A stretch of DNA of 6,575 nucleotides from MGBC114844 sp910585855 (GTDB lineage Bacteria; Bacillota; Clostridia; Lachnospirales; Lachnospiraceae). A program made the position numbers and the translations under genes. Of the stretch, positions 1-6,392 are shown one piece after another; within the stretch, counting starts at the first letter, position 1; each line of letters starts with the position of its first letter. The DNA lies in NCBI GenBank assembly GCA_965646165.1, contig CBFFYP010000125.1:1-6575 (forward strand). Direction: 5' to 3'. Below the pieces are notes generated by a model, which saw only the letters and a program-made list of their open reading frames with translations, had not been told where the DNA came from and searched no databases.

Positions 1-7
1 GTTATGA

Positions 8-22
8 GGGCGAATTGCGCCC
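8..22. other. Short GC-rich inverted repeat near the left edge
   Basis: GGGCG at 8-12 and CGCCC at 18-22 can form a 5-bp stem with the 5-nt loop AATTG. No T-tract follows it. It lies in non-coding sequence next to the terminator-like hairpin at 46-78 and may belong to the 3' end of whatever precedes the window. Its function is unknown. Confidence 0.3.
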
Positions 23-45
23 CGGTCTGTCTGGTTGGAGAAAGG

Positions 46-78
46 AAAAGGCAGAAGTCTTAGAACTTCTTGCTTTTT
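46..78 (+). terminator. Rho-independent terminator-like hairpin
   Basis: AGAAGT (53-58) pairs with ACTTCT (65-70) around a 6-nt loop. GC at 51-52 extends the stem to GC at 72-73 past one bulged T. TTTTT follows at 74-78, and an A-rich run (46-49) precedes the stem, so the structure could terminate transcription in both directions. It would end a gene lying left of the window and insulate the chemotaxis-gene promoter. The stem is short and no upstream gene is visible, so the call is tentative. Confidence 0.45.
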
Positions 79-117
79 GGAAACCGGAACAGCAGGCTGC
101 CCACCGTTTTCGAATCT

Positions 118-143
118 GGCGTCCTCTGGCGTCGGCGTCCTCT
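118..143. repeat. GC-rich short direct repeat
   Basis: GGCGTCCTCT occurs at 118-127 and again at 134-143, separated by a partial copy GGCGTC at 128-133. This GC-rich patch stands out from the AT-rich sequence on its right. The 9-mer GGCGTCCTC also occurs at 5139-5147 inside the right end of the IscB element. That may be chance or a trace of a related element end. No gene is recognised in positions 1-212. Confidence 0.4.
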
Positions 144-212
144 CTCTATAAAAATCATCCTCTGCCAGCAATTTTTAGCTTGAAAATTTTGAAAACTCCA
201 AATAGCTTTTTA

Positions 213-241
213 TTGAAAAAATTTTGCAAAAATAGTAAGAT
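213..241 (+). promoter_or_regulatory. Candidate sigma-A promoter of the chemotaxis gene
   Basis: TTGAAA at 213-218 and TAAGAT at 236-241 are separated by exactly 17 bases. That is a good -35 and a moderate -10 match to the housekeeping consensus, within an AT-rich stretch (about 170-260). It would give a start near 248 and a leader of roughly 28 nt before the ATG at 276. I looked for a flagellar sigma-28 box, which often controls chemotaxis genes, and saw no convincing one. AT-rich sequence makes chance matches easy. Confidence 0.4.
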
Positions 242-257
242 AGGTAATATAGTGATA

Positions 258-265
258 AAAGGAGG
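258..265 (+). promoter_or_regulatory. Ribosome binding site fixing the MCP start
   Basis: AAAGGAGG at 258-265 is a near-perfect Shine-Dalgarno sequence with a 10-nt spacer to ATG 276. The reading frame is open much further upstream (to about position 3), so this site is what decides the start. The protein beginning here has the expected short cytoplasmic tail followed by a first membrane helix. Confidence 0.85.
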
Positions 266-275
266 AGAAGAGAAA

Positions 276-1970
276 ATGGAAGAAATATTTAAAAATCTGA
301 AAGTGGGTAAAAAATTTCGATATGCATTTGGAATTATTTTACTTTTGTTTGTTGTTACTATTTTGGTTGCGGTAATTGCAAGTGAGATTATTCAGCATGA
401 TTTTAAGGTTTTTTATAAAGAATCCTATCAAAATAGTATGACACAGATGGAAATTCGAAAGGATCTTCAGGTAGTGGGAAAAATGGTTCTTTGGTCTATG
501 ACAACAGAGGATGAAGCAGAGGGAGAGTTTTATTTAGAGAGTGCAGAGGAGTATGCACAAAGTGTTGCAACTCATGTAGAAAAATTAAAACAGGGTTTTC
601 AGAACAGCACTCTTTTACAGCAGTTAGATCGTGCAATGGAGGAGATGAAGACATACCGGACAGAACTTACGGAACTGGCAACTGCAAATCGAAATCAGGA
701 AGCATTGGAATTATTTAATGGAGCATATAATACGGCTACAGAGAATATACAAAATATTTTGATTACGATTGGTGAGGAATTGGACAATTCGGCAGAAAAG
801 CGTTATAAAGAGGCAAATTTAACTGGAATTATCAGTCTGATATTTATGCTGACAGTTGGTGCTGGTTCGATTATTTTTGCACTTCGTCTGGGAGCAGTTT
901 TAACTAGAATTTTTAAAGAACCGATTCAAGAGATAGAACAGGCTACATATCAGTTAAGAAACGGAGATCTCAATATACAGATAGAGTATCAGTCGGAGGA
1001 TGAACTTGGGGGATTGATAAAGAATTTTAGAGATGCCTGTGGCGGGCTTCATGAGATTATTCAGGATGCCGGAGAGTTGCTGAGTGAGATGGCAGAGGGA
1101 AACTTTAATGTAAAAACAGAGAAAGAAGAGAAGTATGTAGGAGAATTTGTACGGCTGGTAGAATCTATGCGTAAGCTGAATCGGCAGTTGGATGCTACAC
1201 TGCGCCGAATCAATGAGGCTTCTGAACAGGTGGCACTTGGAGCAGGGCAGCTTGCGGAGAGTGCACAGTCGCTTGCAGAGGGAGCTACCGATCAGGCAGG
1301 AGCAGTAGAGGAGTTGACAGCGACAATCGAGAGTGTAAGTGCTATGGCAGAACAAAGTGCAGAGGCGGCACAAAATGAGGCAGATCGAATTTTGCAGGCA
1401 AAAGAGGATGCAGAAAAGAGCAGAGAGGAATTAAAAGTACTGACAGAGGCAATGGAGCGAATTAATGCAACTTCTATGGAAATTCAAAATATTATCGGTG
1501 CGATTGAGGATATTGCTTCTCAGACAAATTTACTTTCTTTAAATGCTTCGATTGAAGCGGCAAGGGCGGGAGAAGCCGGAAGAGGATTTGCTGTTGTAGC
1601 GGATCAGATTGGAAAGTTAGCTTCAGACAGTGCGCAGTCTGCAGTGGATACCAGAGAATTGATTGAAAAGTCGATTGTAGAGATTGAACACGGAAATGTT
1701 ATTACAGAAAAAACAGTAAAGGTGTTAGAGGGAATTTTGGGAAGTATGAGAACTTTTGCTGAAACGGCAACGGAGAGCAGTGTAGCTTCTGTATCGCAGG
1801 CTAAGATGTTAAAGGAAGTAGAGGTTGGGATAGAACAGATTGCCGCTGTTGTAGAGAGCAATTCTGCTTCTGCAGAGCAAACTTCAGCAACCAGTGAAGA
1901 GCTGTCGGCTCAGTCGGATAATCTAAAGGGCTTGGTCGGACAATTTCAGCTTCGGCAGATTCAGGAATAA
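276..1970 (+). CDS. Methyl-accepting chemotaxis protein (transmembrane chemoreceptor)
   Basis: A 564-aa chemoreceptor that senses a ligand outside the membrane and controls the CheA kinase through CheW. Seen in order: a short basic N-terminus; membrane helix 1 (about residues 17-38); a helical extracellular sensor of about 140 residues consistent with a four-helix-bundle (4HB_MCP) domain; membrane helix 2 (about 183-207); HAMP (about 205-257); a second HAMP-like segment (about 258-310); then the long cytoplasmic coiled-coil hairpin. The highly conserved tip is clear at about 412-450, with IASQTNLLSLNASIEAARAG and GRGFAVVADQIGKLA. The usual VADEVRKLA is VADQIGKLA here. Glutamate/glutamine-rich methylation-type heptads flank the tip (about 338-350 and 533-545). 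No C-terminal NWETF-type CheR tether is present. The ligand cannot be predicted. The start is set by AAAGGAGG at 258-265. The ABC-class ATPase gene follows after 56 bases with no terminator, so the two may be co-transcribed. Confidence 0.95.
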   Translation: MEEIFKNLKVGKKFRYAFGIILLLFVVTILVAVIASEIIQHDFKVFYKESYQNSMTQMEIRKDLQVVGKMVLWSMTTEDEAEGEFYLESAEEYAQSVATHVEKLKQGFQNSTLLQQLDRAMEEMKTYRTELTELATANRNQEALELFNGAYNTATENIQNILITIGEELDNSAEKRYKEANLTGIISLIFMLTVGAGSIIFALRLGAVLTRIFKEPIQEIEQATYQLRNGDLNIQIEYQSEDELGGLIKNFRDACGGLHEIIQDAGELLSEMAEGNFNVKTEKEEKYVGEFVRLVESMRKLNRQLDATLRRINEASEQVALGAGQLAESAQSLAEGATDQAGAVEELTATIESVSAMAEQSAEAAQNEADRILQAKEDAEKSREELKVLTEAMERINATSMEIQNIIGAIEDIASQTNLLSLNASIEAARAGEAGRGFAVVADQIGKLASDSAQSAVDTRELIEKSIVEIEHGNVITEKTVKVLEGILGSMRTFAETATESSVASVSQAKMLKEVEVGIEQIAAVVESNSASAEQTSATSEELSAQSDNLKGLVGQFQLRQIQE

Positions 1971-2002
1971 GAAAATAGAAATAGAAAAAGCAAACACAGA
2001 GT

Positions 2003-2010
2003 AAGGAGGA
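2003..2010 (+). promoter_or_regulatory. Ribosome binding site of the ATPase gene with unusually long spacing
   Basis: AAGGAGGA at 2003-2010 is a strong Shine-Dalgarno sequence, but 16 bases separate it from ATG 2027, against the usual 5-10. An in-frame TAA at 2015-2017 and the absence of a start codon at 2018-2026 rule out an earlier start. A weaker purine run (AAAGAAGAAA, 2016-2025) lies closer to the ATG. The start is well fixed, but translation efficiency may be reduced. Confidence 0.6.
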
Positions 2011-2026
2011 GAAATAAAGAAGAAAT

Positions 2027-3730
2027 ATGAAAAGAGCAGAAGACTTAAAAGAATTGTTAAAAAGAATTGATCATAAAAGCTATCCTGCTTATAAGGATAC
2101 TGCCGGGAAATATCAGTTTCCCGGTTATGTCTTGTCGATTGATCATGTACAGGGAGATCCGTTTGCAGCACCTTCAAAAGTCAGCATTTTGATTCGGGGA
2201 AGAGAAGCCGGATTTCCAAAAGAACTGTTTGACAGAAAGTGGAAGAGGATTGCACTGCAGGATATGATTCTTCGGCTGTTTTACAGACAGGTAGATCACT
2301 ATTCATTTCAGGCAAAGGGTTCAGGAAAGAGTGGTTTGATGTCGGTTAGCCGCTGCGGGCAGGAAATTTTGGAGCGAAGTGACTGTCAGATTGAAGAAGG
2401 AAGCGGGGATCTGCATTTTCGAATGGAGATTGGATTTCCTGCAAATGGAAGAACGATTCAGGCAAGGGAACTAGAAAAGATTTTTTTTGATTTTTTGCCG
2501 GAATGTGTAAAAAAGTCATTGCTGTATACTTCTTTGGATAAAAAAAAGTGGCAGCAGAATATGGAACTTTCCGAGGATCAGCAGGTGATTCGGGAAGAGT
2601 TAAAGAAGCGTGATTTGGTAGCTTTTATTGCCAATGGTTCGGTTCTTCCAAGAGAATCTGGGGTTTCAAAACGACCGATGAAAGATGCAGTTGTATTTCA
2701 GTCGCCAAAGTCAATGGAGGTGACACTTTCGCTGCCATTTTATGGAGAAATCAAAGGAATGGGAATTGCAAAGGGAATTACATTGATTGTAGGTGGCGGT
2801 TATCATGGAAAATCTACACTGCTAGAAGCATTGGAATTGGGGGTTTATAATCATATCAGAGGGGATGGAAGAGAGTATGTGATTACGGACGAAACGGCTT
2901 TTAAAATTCGTGCAGAAGACGGACGCAGTGTAAAGGATGTGGATATTTCCATGTTTATTAATGGGCTTCCAAATGGAAAGGATACGAAGTCATTTTATAC
3001 AGAGGATGCCAGCGGTAGCACGTCGCAGGCGGCAAATGTAATGGAGGCAATAGAAACCGGAAGCAGGCTGTTTTTGATTGATGAAGATACCAGTGCAACG
3101 AATTTTATGATTCGGGATGAGTTGATGCAGCGGGTAGTTCGGCGGGATGCAGAGCCAATTATTCCTTTTATTGATCGAATTACAGAATTATCGGATAAGT
3201 ATGGGATTTCTACTGTTTTGGTAGCCGGGAGCAGCGGATCTTATTTTCATAAAGCAGATTGTATCGTACAGATGAATCGATATCAGCCGGAGGAAATTAC
3301 AGAGTTTGCAAAAACGCAGGCAAAACAGTTTCCGATTTCAGAAGATACCGCACCTGCCTATGAGATGACAGCATTTCGGCGGATTGTTCGTCCTGACTTA
3401 GAATTTAAAGGAAGAGATCGAGTAAAGATAAAATCGATGGGAAGAGATGGACTTTCGATTAATCGGGAAAATGTGGATCTGCGCTATGTGGAGCAGATTG
3501 TAGACGGTGGGCAGGTCAATGCACTTGGTTATCTAATCCTTTATGCACAGCGGAATCTATTTGACGGGAAGCGGAGTATAAGAGAAACGGTAAAAGAATT
3601 GGAACGAATTATGGAAGAAAAAGGACTTGCCGGGATTTGCGAGGGAAGTTACCTTCCCGCCAATTTAACGATGCCTCGCACACAGGAAATTTTTGCTTGT
3701 TTTAACCGGGTGCGGGGATTAAAACTATAA
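2027..3730 (+). CDS. Predicted ABC-class P-loop ATPase (COG3044 / PF09818 type)
   Basis: A 567-aa soluble protein matching, from memory, the conserved 'predicted ATPase of the ABC class' family, whose biological role is not established. The core shows Walker A GGYHGKST (257-264), an ABC signature-like DASGSTSQ (327-334), and Walker B RLFLIDEDTS (347-356) with D352/E353. The segment VLVAGSSGSYFHKAD (397-411) is placed where a switch/H-loop would sit. A second glycine-rich KGSGKSG (97-103) in the N-terminal domain resembles a P-loop and may contact nucleotide or nucleic acid. No membrane helix or signal peptide is seen, so it is not a transporter component in itself; the family resembles RecF/SMC-like ABC ATPases more than import/export ATPases. 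Its length is normal for the family. It follows the chemoreceptor closely but no functional link is known. Its end converges on the carboxypeptidase gene four bases away. Confidence 0.85.
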   Translation: MKRAEDLKELLKRIDHKSYPAYKDTAGKYQFPGYVLSIDHVQGDPFAAPSKVSILIRGREAGFPKELFDRKWKRIALQDMILRLFYRQVDHYSFQAKGSGKSGLMSVSRCGQEILERSDCQIEEGSGDLHFRMEIGFPANGRTIQARELEKIFFDFLPECVKKSLLYTSLDKKKWQQNMELSEDQQVIREELKKRDLVAFIANGSVLPRESGVSKRPMKDAVVFQSPKSMEVTLSLPFYGEIKGMGIAKGITLIVGGGYHGKSTLLEALELGVYNHIRGDGREYVITDETAFKIRAEDGRSVKDVDISMFINGLPNGKDTKSFYTEDASGSTSQAANVMEAIETGSRLFLIDEDTSATNFMIRDELMQRVVRRDAEPIIPFIDRITELSDKYGISTVLVAGSSGSYFHKADCIVQMNRYQPEEITEFAKTQAKQFPISEDTAPAYEMTAFRRIVRPDLEFKGRDRVKIKSMGRDGLSINRENVDLRYVEQIVDGGQVNALGYLILYAQRNLFDGKRSIRETVKELERIMEEKGLAGICEGSYLPANLTMPRTQEIFACFNRVRGLKL

Positions 3731-3751
3731 GAATTTAGGATTCGTTATAGT
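3724..3751. terminator. Shared hairpin at the convergent gene ends
   Basis: ACTATAA-GAAT (3724-3734) pairs with ATTC-TTATAGT (3740-3743 and 3745-3751), with one bulged G at 3744 and a 5-nt loop. This gives an 11-bp AT-rich stem. Both stop codons, TAA 3728-3730 of the + gene and TAA (3737-3735) of the - gene, lie inside it. On the - strand the stem runs into TTTTAA, so it can act as a terminator for the carboxypeptidase gene. On the + strand there is no clear T-tract, so termination in that direction is less certain. Confidence 0.5.
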
Positions 3752-5093
3752 CAGGGATATAGACACCGTTTTCATCCACATAGTATCCGTCCGGGGTAAA
3801 GGAAGCAGTTAAAAGTGAACCATCCGAAGACAGATAATAGCGCTTGCCGGTTGCAGCATCCATAAACCATCCTGTTCGTATTTCTCCGGTATCGTTATCT
3901 AGATAATACCATTTTTCTGTCAGCGGATCTTGATACCATCCGGTGATTAATTCACCGGAATGGTTTGCTTCATTGAGATAGTACCAGCTAGTCCCCAGAT
4001 TAAGCCAGCCCTCTGCTAAATAGCCAGTTGGAAGAAAATAGTACCATTCTTCGTCTATTTTGAGCCAAGTGTCAGAAGGGTATGTCTGATCTTCATATAA
4101 AAAGTATTTGCCGTAGTCGTCTGAAAACCAGTTTCCCTGTACCGGATCGGAGCGGTTATCAGATCGATCCAGTTCAATTTGTGTACGCAGTTTATCGAGA
4201 GCTTCCTGTGCTTTTTGTTCTTTTAGAGCAATGTATTCTTCATAGCATATATTAAGAGCATGAATTTCACTGGCAGCTTCTACTCCTACATAACGAAAAT
4301 GCCATGGTTCAAATGTAATCATAGTAAGTTCTGTTTTTTCTTTTGGATAGCGCAGAATAAAGCCATATTCATGTGCATGTTCTTTTAGCCATTGTGCTTC
4401 TTTGGTATTGGCAAAATTGCTGTTTAACTGCTGATAATAAGTGGCAACAATATCCAGTGCCATACCAGTATGATGTTCGCTGCTGCCGGGAAGGGCAATC
4501 GAACGTTCGGTTAATTCCTTTGCTTTTTCGGCGGAATATCCTTTGGCACGATAATCACGGATATGGCTGTCATAGATTTGTGTCTGTCTTGCATAAGAGC
4601 GATAGGCAGAACAGATTAAAAAGCGGCATCCATCCTTTTTTCCTGCATTTAGCATAGCAAGAAGCGGTTCATAGATTCTCTCGTCTACTGTCATAGAGTA
4701 GCCGGGAATTGTTTTTTGTGTAAAAGTATAGTTGTCTGGAAGCGGATGCGTTTTATTCACCAATATCATATTCCATTCATTTTGATAAGAAATAGCTTTT
4801 TGATAGGCTTCATAAGCAGCAAGTGTTTCCGAAGAAGCGGTGGAAAGCTGAAAAATAAGATCCTCAATTATAATCATATCAGAATCGGCAGCATTTATCT
4901 CAGAAACAATAGTTGCATCTGTATCTATAGAATCATCTAAGACCGTTGTTTCCGTTGATTCCTCAGAAAATGCAGTATTTATACTGCTTGTCAGTACAGG
5001 TACTTCCAGTAAAGAAAAAGAAAAAAGGGAAGTACTTAAAAGCGTAAAAAGGGCAGTCCTTTTTCTGTAAGAGTAAAAAAATTTTTTGTTCAT
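3735..5093 (-). CDS. Secreted D-Ala-D-Ala carboxypeptidase (VanY/M15 family) with cell-wall-binding repeats
   Basis: A 452-aa zinc peptidase that trims the terminal D-alanine from peptidoglycan stem peptides outside the cell. Counting from the ATG at 5093, a basic start (KKFFYSYRKR) and a hydrophobic segment to about residue 34 act as signal peptide or anchor. An acidic Ser/Thr-rich linker leads into the VanY domain (about 105-280). That domain has SAYRS (162-166), SEHHTGMALD (205-214; zinc ligands H207 and D214), and EPWH (262-265; catalytic E262, zinc ligand H265). A short coiled linker precedes about five aromatic-rich repeats (about 320-446; for example WYYLDNDTGEIRTGW) of the choline/cell-wall-binding type. 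Domain order and length are normal for Clostridia. A TTG start at 5105 is possible, but the MNKK-basic start fits a signal peptide better. No Shine-Dalgarno sequence or promoter is visible: the IscB element ends immediately upstream. This is probably housekeeping wall metabolism. There is no vanA/vanB-type resistance context. Confidence 0.9.
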   Translation of the reverse strand: MNKKFFYSYRKRTALFTLLSTSLFSFSLLEVPVLTSSINTAFSEESTETTVLDDSIDTDATIVSEINAADSDMIIIEDLIFQLSTASSETLAAYEAYQKAISYQNEWNMILVNKTHPLPDNYTFTQKTIPGYSMTVDERIYEPLLAMLNAGKKDGCRFLICSAYRSYARQTQIYDSHIRDYRAKGYSAEKAKELTERSIALPGSSEHHTGMALDIVATYYQQLNSNFANTKEAQWLKEHAHEYGFILRYPKEKTELTMITFEPWHFRYVGVEAASEIHALNICYEEYIALKEQKAQEALDKLRTQIELDRSDNRSDPVQGNWFSDDYGKYFLYEDQTYPSDTWLKIDEEWYYFLPTGYLAEGWLNLGTSWYYLNEANHSGELITGWYQDPLTEKWYYLDNDTGEIRTGWFMDAATGKRYYLSSDGSLLTASFTPDGYYVDENGVYIPDYNES

Positions 5094-5110
5094 AAAATTC
5101 AGCAAGGAAA

Positions 5111-5132
5111 CCCACTGCCTTTAGGCGGTGGG
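5111..5132. repeat. Right-end palindrome of the IscB element
   Basis: CCCACTGCCT (5111-5120) pairs with AGGCGGTGGG (5123-5132): nine Watson-Crick pairs plus one G-T, with the innermost T-A pair probably opening into a TTTA tetraloop. The iscB stop codon (TAA at 5123-5121) sits in the loop. This is the kind of subterminal hairpin that Y1 TnpA transposases recognise at the end of IS200/IS605 elements. No T-tract follows on either strand, so it is not a standard terminator. Confidence 0.75.
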
Positions 5133-6392
5133 AGGAATGGCGTCCTCCCATACAGATTGTTTTCTGATTTCTGTCAAATATCCTTTTGCCTTTTCGATTA
5201 ATTTAATTTTCTTACAACTTACACTTCCCTTATTTACTTTCTCTCCGTTTAAATTACGGATATCAAAAAAACCGCTTTTTCTTCGTCCGAAAATAAAATA
5301 AGAGTTTCCACTATAAGATACCTTATCGAAAAGACGATATCCTTTTACTAGATATTCTGCTTGGTTTCTCTTGCGTCTGCCTCCTTTCAAAATGTTACTT
5401 TTGTGTATTTGTCTGTTATGTCTGCGTACTTTCTTTTGATAAAAGTAATAACCCAAAGGCTTTGCGCATGGATTTCCACTAATACATCTTGCATCCACAT
5501 AATGCTCTTTTGGCAAATGATTTTTGATTCTTGTATTTTTAGTGATATATCCATATGTCATGGTTACGTTAGAGTAGGTTTTCTTTACTTCCTCATAAAA
5601 CGCCCATCGCATGATTCCCATAAAAGCAGCCTCTCGAAACGACATTCCTCTATGGATGGTGTTTGGCAGTTTCACCTTTCCTTCGTGAAAGTCCTTATGA
5701 CAGGTTTCACATAAAGTAATCAGGTTATTGGGCGCATCTCCTCCTGTTTTTCTGCTTTCGATATGATGAACGTTTAAAATGGTATCTTTGGATTTTCCTT
5801 TACAGCATTGACAGGTATGCCCATCTCGGAACAACACATATTCTCGTACATTCCAGAAATCCAGTTGTTCTCCTCGTTGATAATCTTTTCCCTGTATTTG
5901 CGGATCTTTTATTTTCTGAATATCAAAACTTGCGGTTTCCACCATTACTTTTGTAACAGGAAGTATCTGATATACCTTTTTTACTGCTTGTAAATGACAC
6001 TGTATTTTTTGCTGGGTACTTGGAGAAAACCAACCCTCTTCCTTTTTACGGTTATGAAACCTCGGTTTTCTATATCTAGTCTTTCTGTTTCTTCTGCTTC
6101 TGCGATTTTCTCTACGTGTGGAAATCAAATGAACGATATCATTCCTTAATTCCACATCCGCAGAATACAATTCTTTCTTCTTTGTCGTGGCAGACAATCC
6201 CATCTGTTTACTACCAGCATCCACACCAAGTGTAATTTCTTGTGTACCATTTGTAGTATCATACCTTAACTGTATCGTGAATGGACATCGATGTACTACG
6301 TTTGCCCGTCCGTCTTTCAACATTCTTCTCACCTTCCCATGTCGATGGGTTGGCATGAGAGGATTACCGTCTTTATTTAATACATAAACCAT
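5121..6392 (-). CDS. iscB: IscB, RNA-guided HNH/RuvC nuclease (OMEGA nuclease)
   Basis: A 423-aa nuclease of the family ancestral to Cas9, which uses an omega RNA to bind and cut matching double-stranded DNA. Motifs in order: PLMP (11-14) in the N-terminal domain; RuvC-I LGVDAG with D58; an arginine-rich bridge helix (about 93-116); RuvC-II MVETASFD with E152; and an HNH domain (about 186-238) with zinc pairs CQCC (194-197) and CETC (228-231), HHIES with presumed catalytic H210, and PNN (221-223). RuvC-III HYVDARC with H297 and D300 follows, then a basic C-terminal domain (about 305-412) that would read the target-adjacent motif. All expected catalytic residues are present, so it looks active. 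It is shorter than OgeuIscB (496 aa, from memory). AGGGAG at 6401-6406 gives the ATG an 8-nt spacer. The last codons overlap the right-end hairpins. PLMP plus the HNH insert exclude TnpB, and the small size with no REC lobe excludes Cas9. Confidence 0.95.
   Translation of the reverse strand: MVYVLNKDGNPLMPTHRHGKVRRMLKDGRANVVHRCPFTIQLRYDTTNGTQEITLGVDAGSKQMGLSATTKKKELYSADVELRNDIVHLISTRRENRRSRRNRKTRYRKPRFHNRKKEEGWFSPSTQQKIQCHLQAVKKVYQILPVTKVMVETASFDIQKIKDPQIQGKDYQRGEQLDFWNVREYVLFRDGHTCQCCKGKSKDTILNVHHIESRKTGGDAPNNLITLCETCHKDFHEGKVKLPNTIHRGMSFREAAFMGIMRWAFYEEVKKTYSNVTMTYGYITKNTRIKNHLPKEHYVDARCISGNPCAKPLGYYFYQKKVRRHNRQIHKSNILKGGRRKRNQAEYLVKGYRLFDKVSYSGNSYFIFGRRKSGFFDIRNLNGEKVNKGSVSCKKIKLIEKAKGYLTEIRKQSVWEDAIPPTA
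5129..5150. repeat. Second, overlapping right-end palindrome
   Basis: TGGGAGGA (5129-5136) pairs perfectly with TCCTCCCA (5143-5150) around the 6-nt loop ATGGCG, an 8-bp stem. It shares positions 5129-5132 with the 5111-5132 palindrome, so only one of the two can form fully at a time. It lies within the last iscB codons (WEDAIPPTA). Confidence 0.7.

Noticed and set aside
3..275. In-frame N-terminal extension of the chemoreceptor (87 or more codons, TTG start at 15)
   Set aside because: The strong ribosome binding site at 258-265, the promoter-like sequence at 213-241 and the terminator-like hairpin all fall within it. The residues are unlike any chemoreceptor N-terminus, whereas the ATG at 276 leads directly into the first membrane helix.
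954..2177. - strand open frames under the chemoreceptor
   Set aside because: They are shadow frames rich in Cys, Leu and Ser, with no start signals and opposite a well-supported gene.
3735..5093. Vancomycin resistance vanY
   Set aside because: The VanY domain is shared by many housekeeping carboxypeptidases. No vanH/A/X or vanR/S genes are nearby, and the wall-binding repeats are not part of resistance VanY.
5094..5105. TTG start at 5105 for the carboxypeptidase
   Set aside because: It lacks a ribosome binding site, would add only LLNF-type residues likely derived from the element end, and the ATG at 5093 gives a typical MNKK signal-peptide start.
5111..5132. Rho-independent terminator after iscB
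   Set aside because: The hairpin is strong but no run of T follows it on either strand; it fits the transposon-end palindrome better.
4963..5151. Small - strand frame across the element end (contains KAVGFLAE)
   Set aside because: It overlaps the ends of two clear genes in another frame, has no ribosome binding site, and its sequence is the out-of-frame reading of the palindrome.
5361..6387. Several + strand open frames antisense to iscB
   Set aside because: They have no ribosome binding sites, domains or coding character; the opposite strand encodes an intact conserved nuclease.
5121..6392. TnpB or a simple HNH homing endonuclease
   Set aside because: TnpB has no HNH insertion, and homing HNH enzymes lack the split RuvC motifs and bridge helix seen here.
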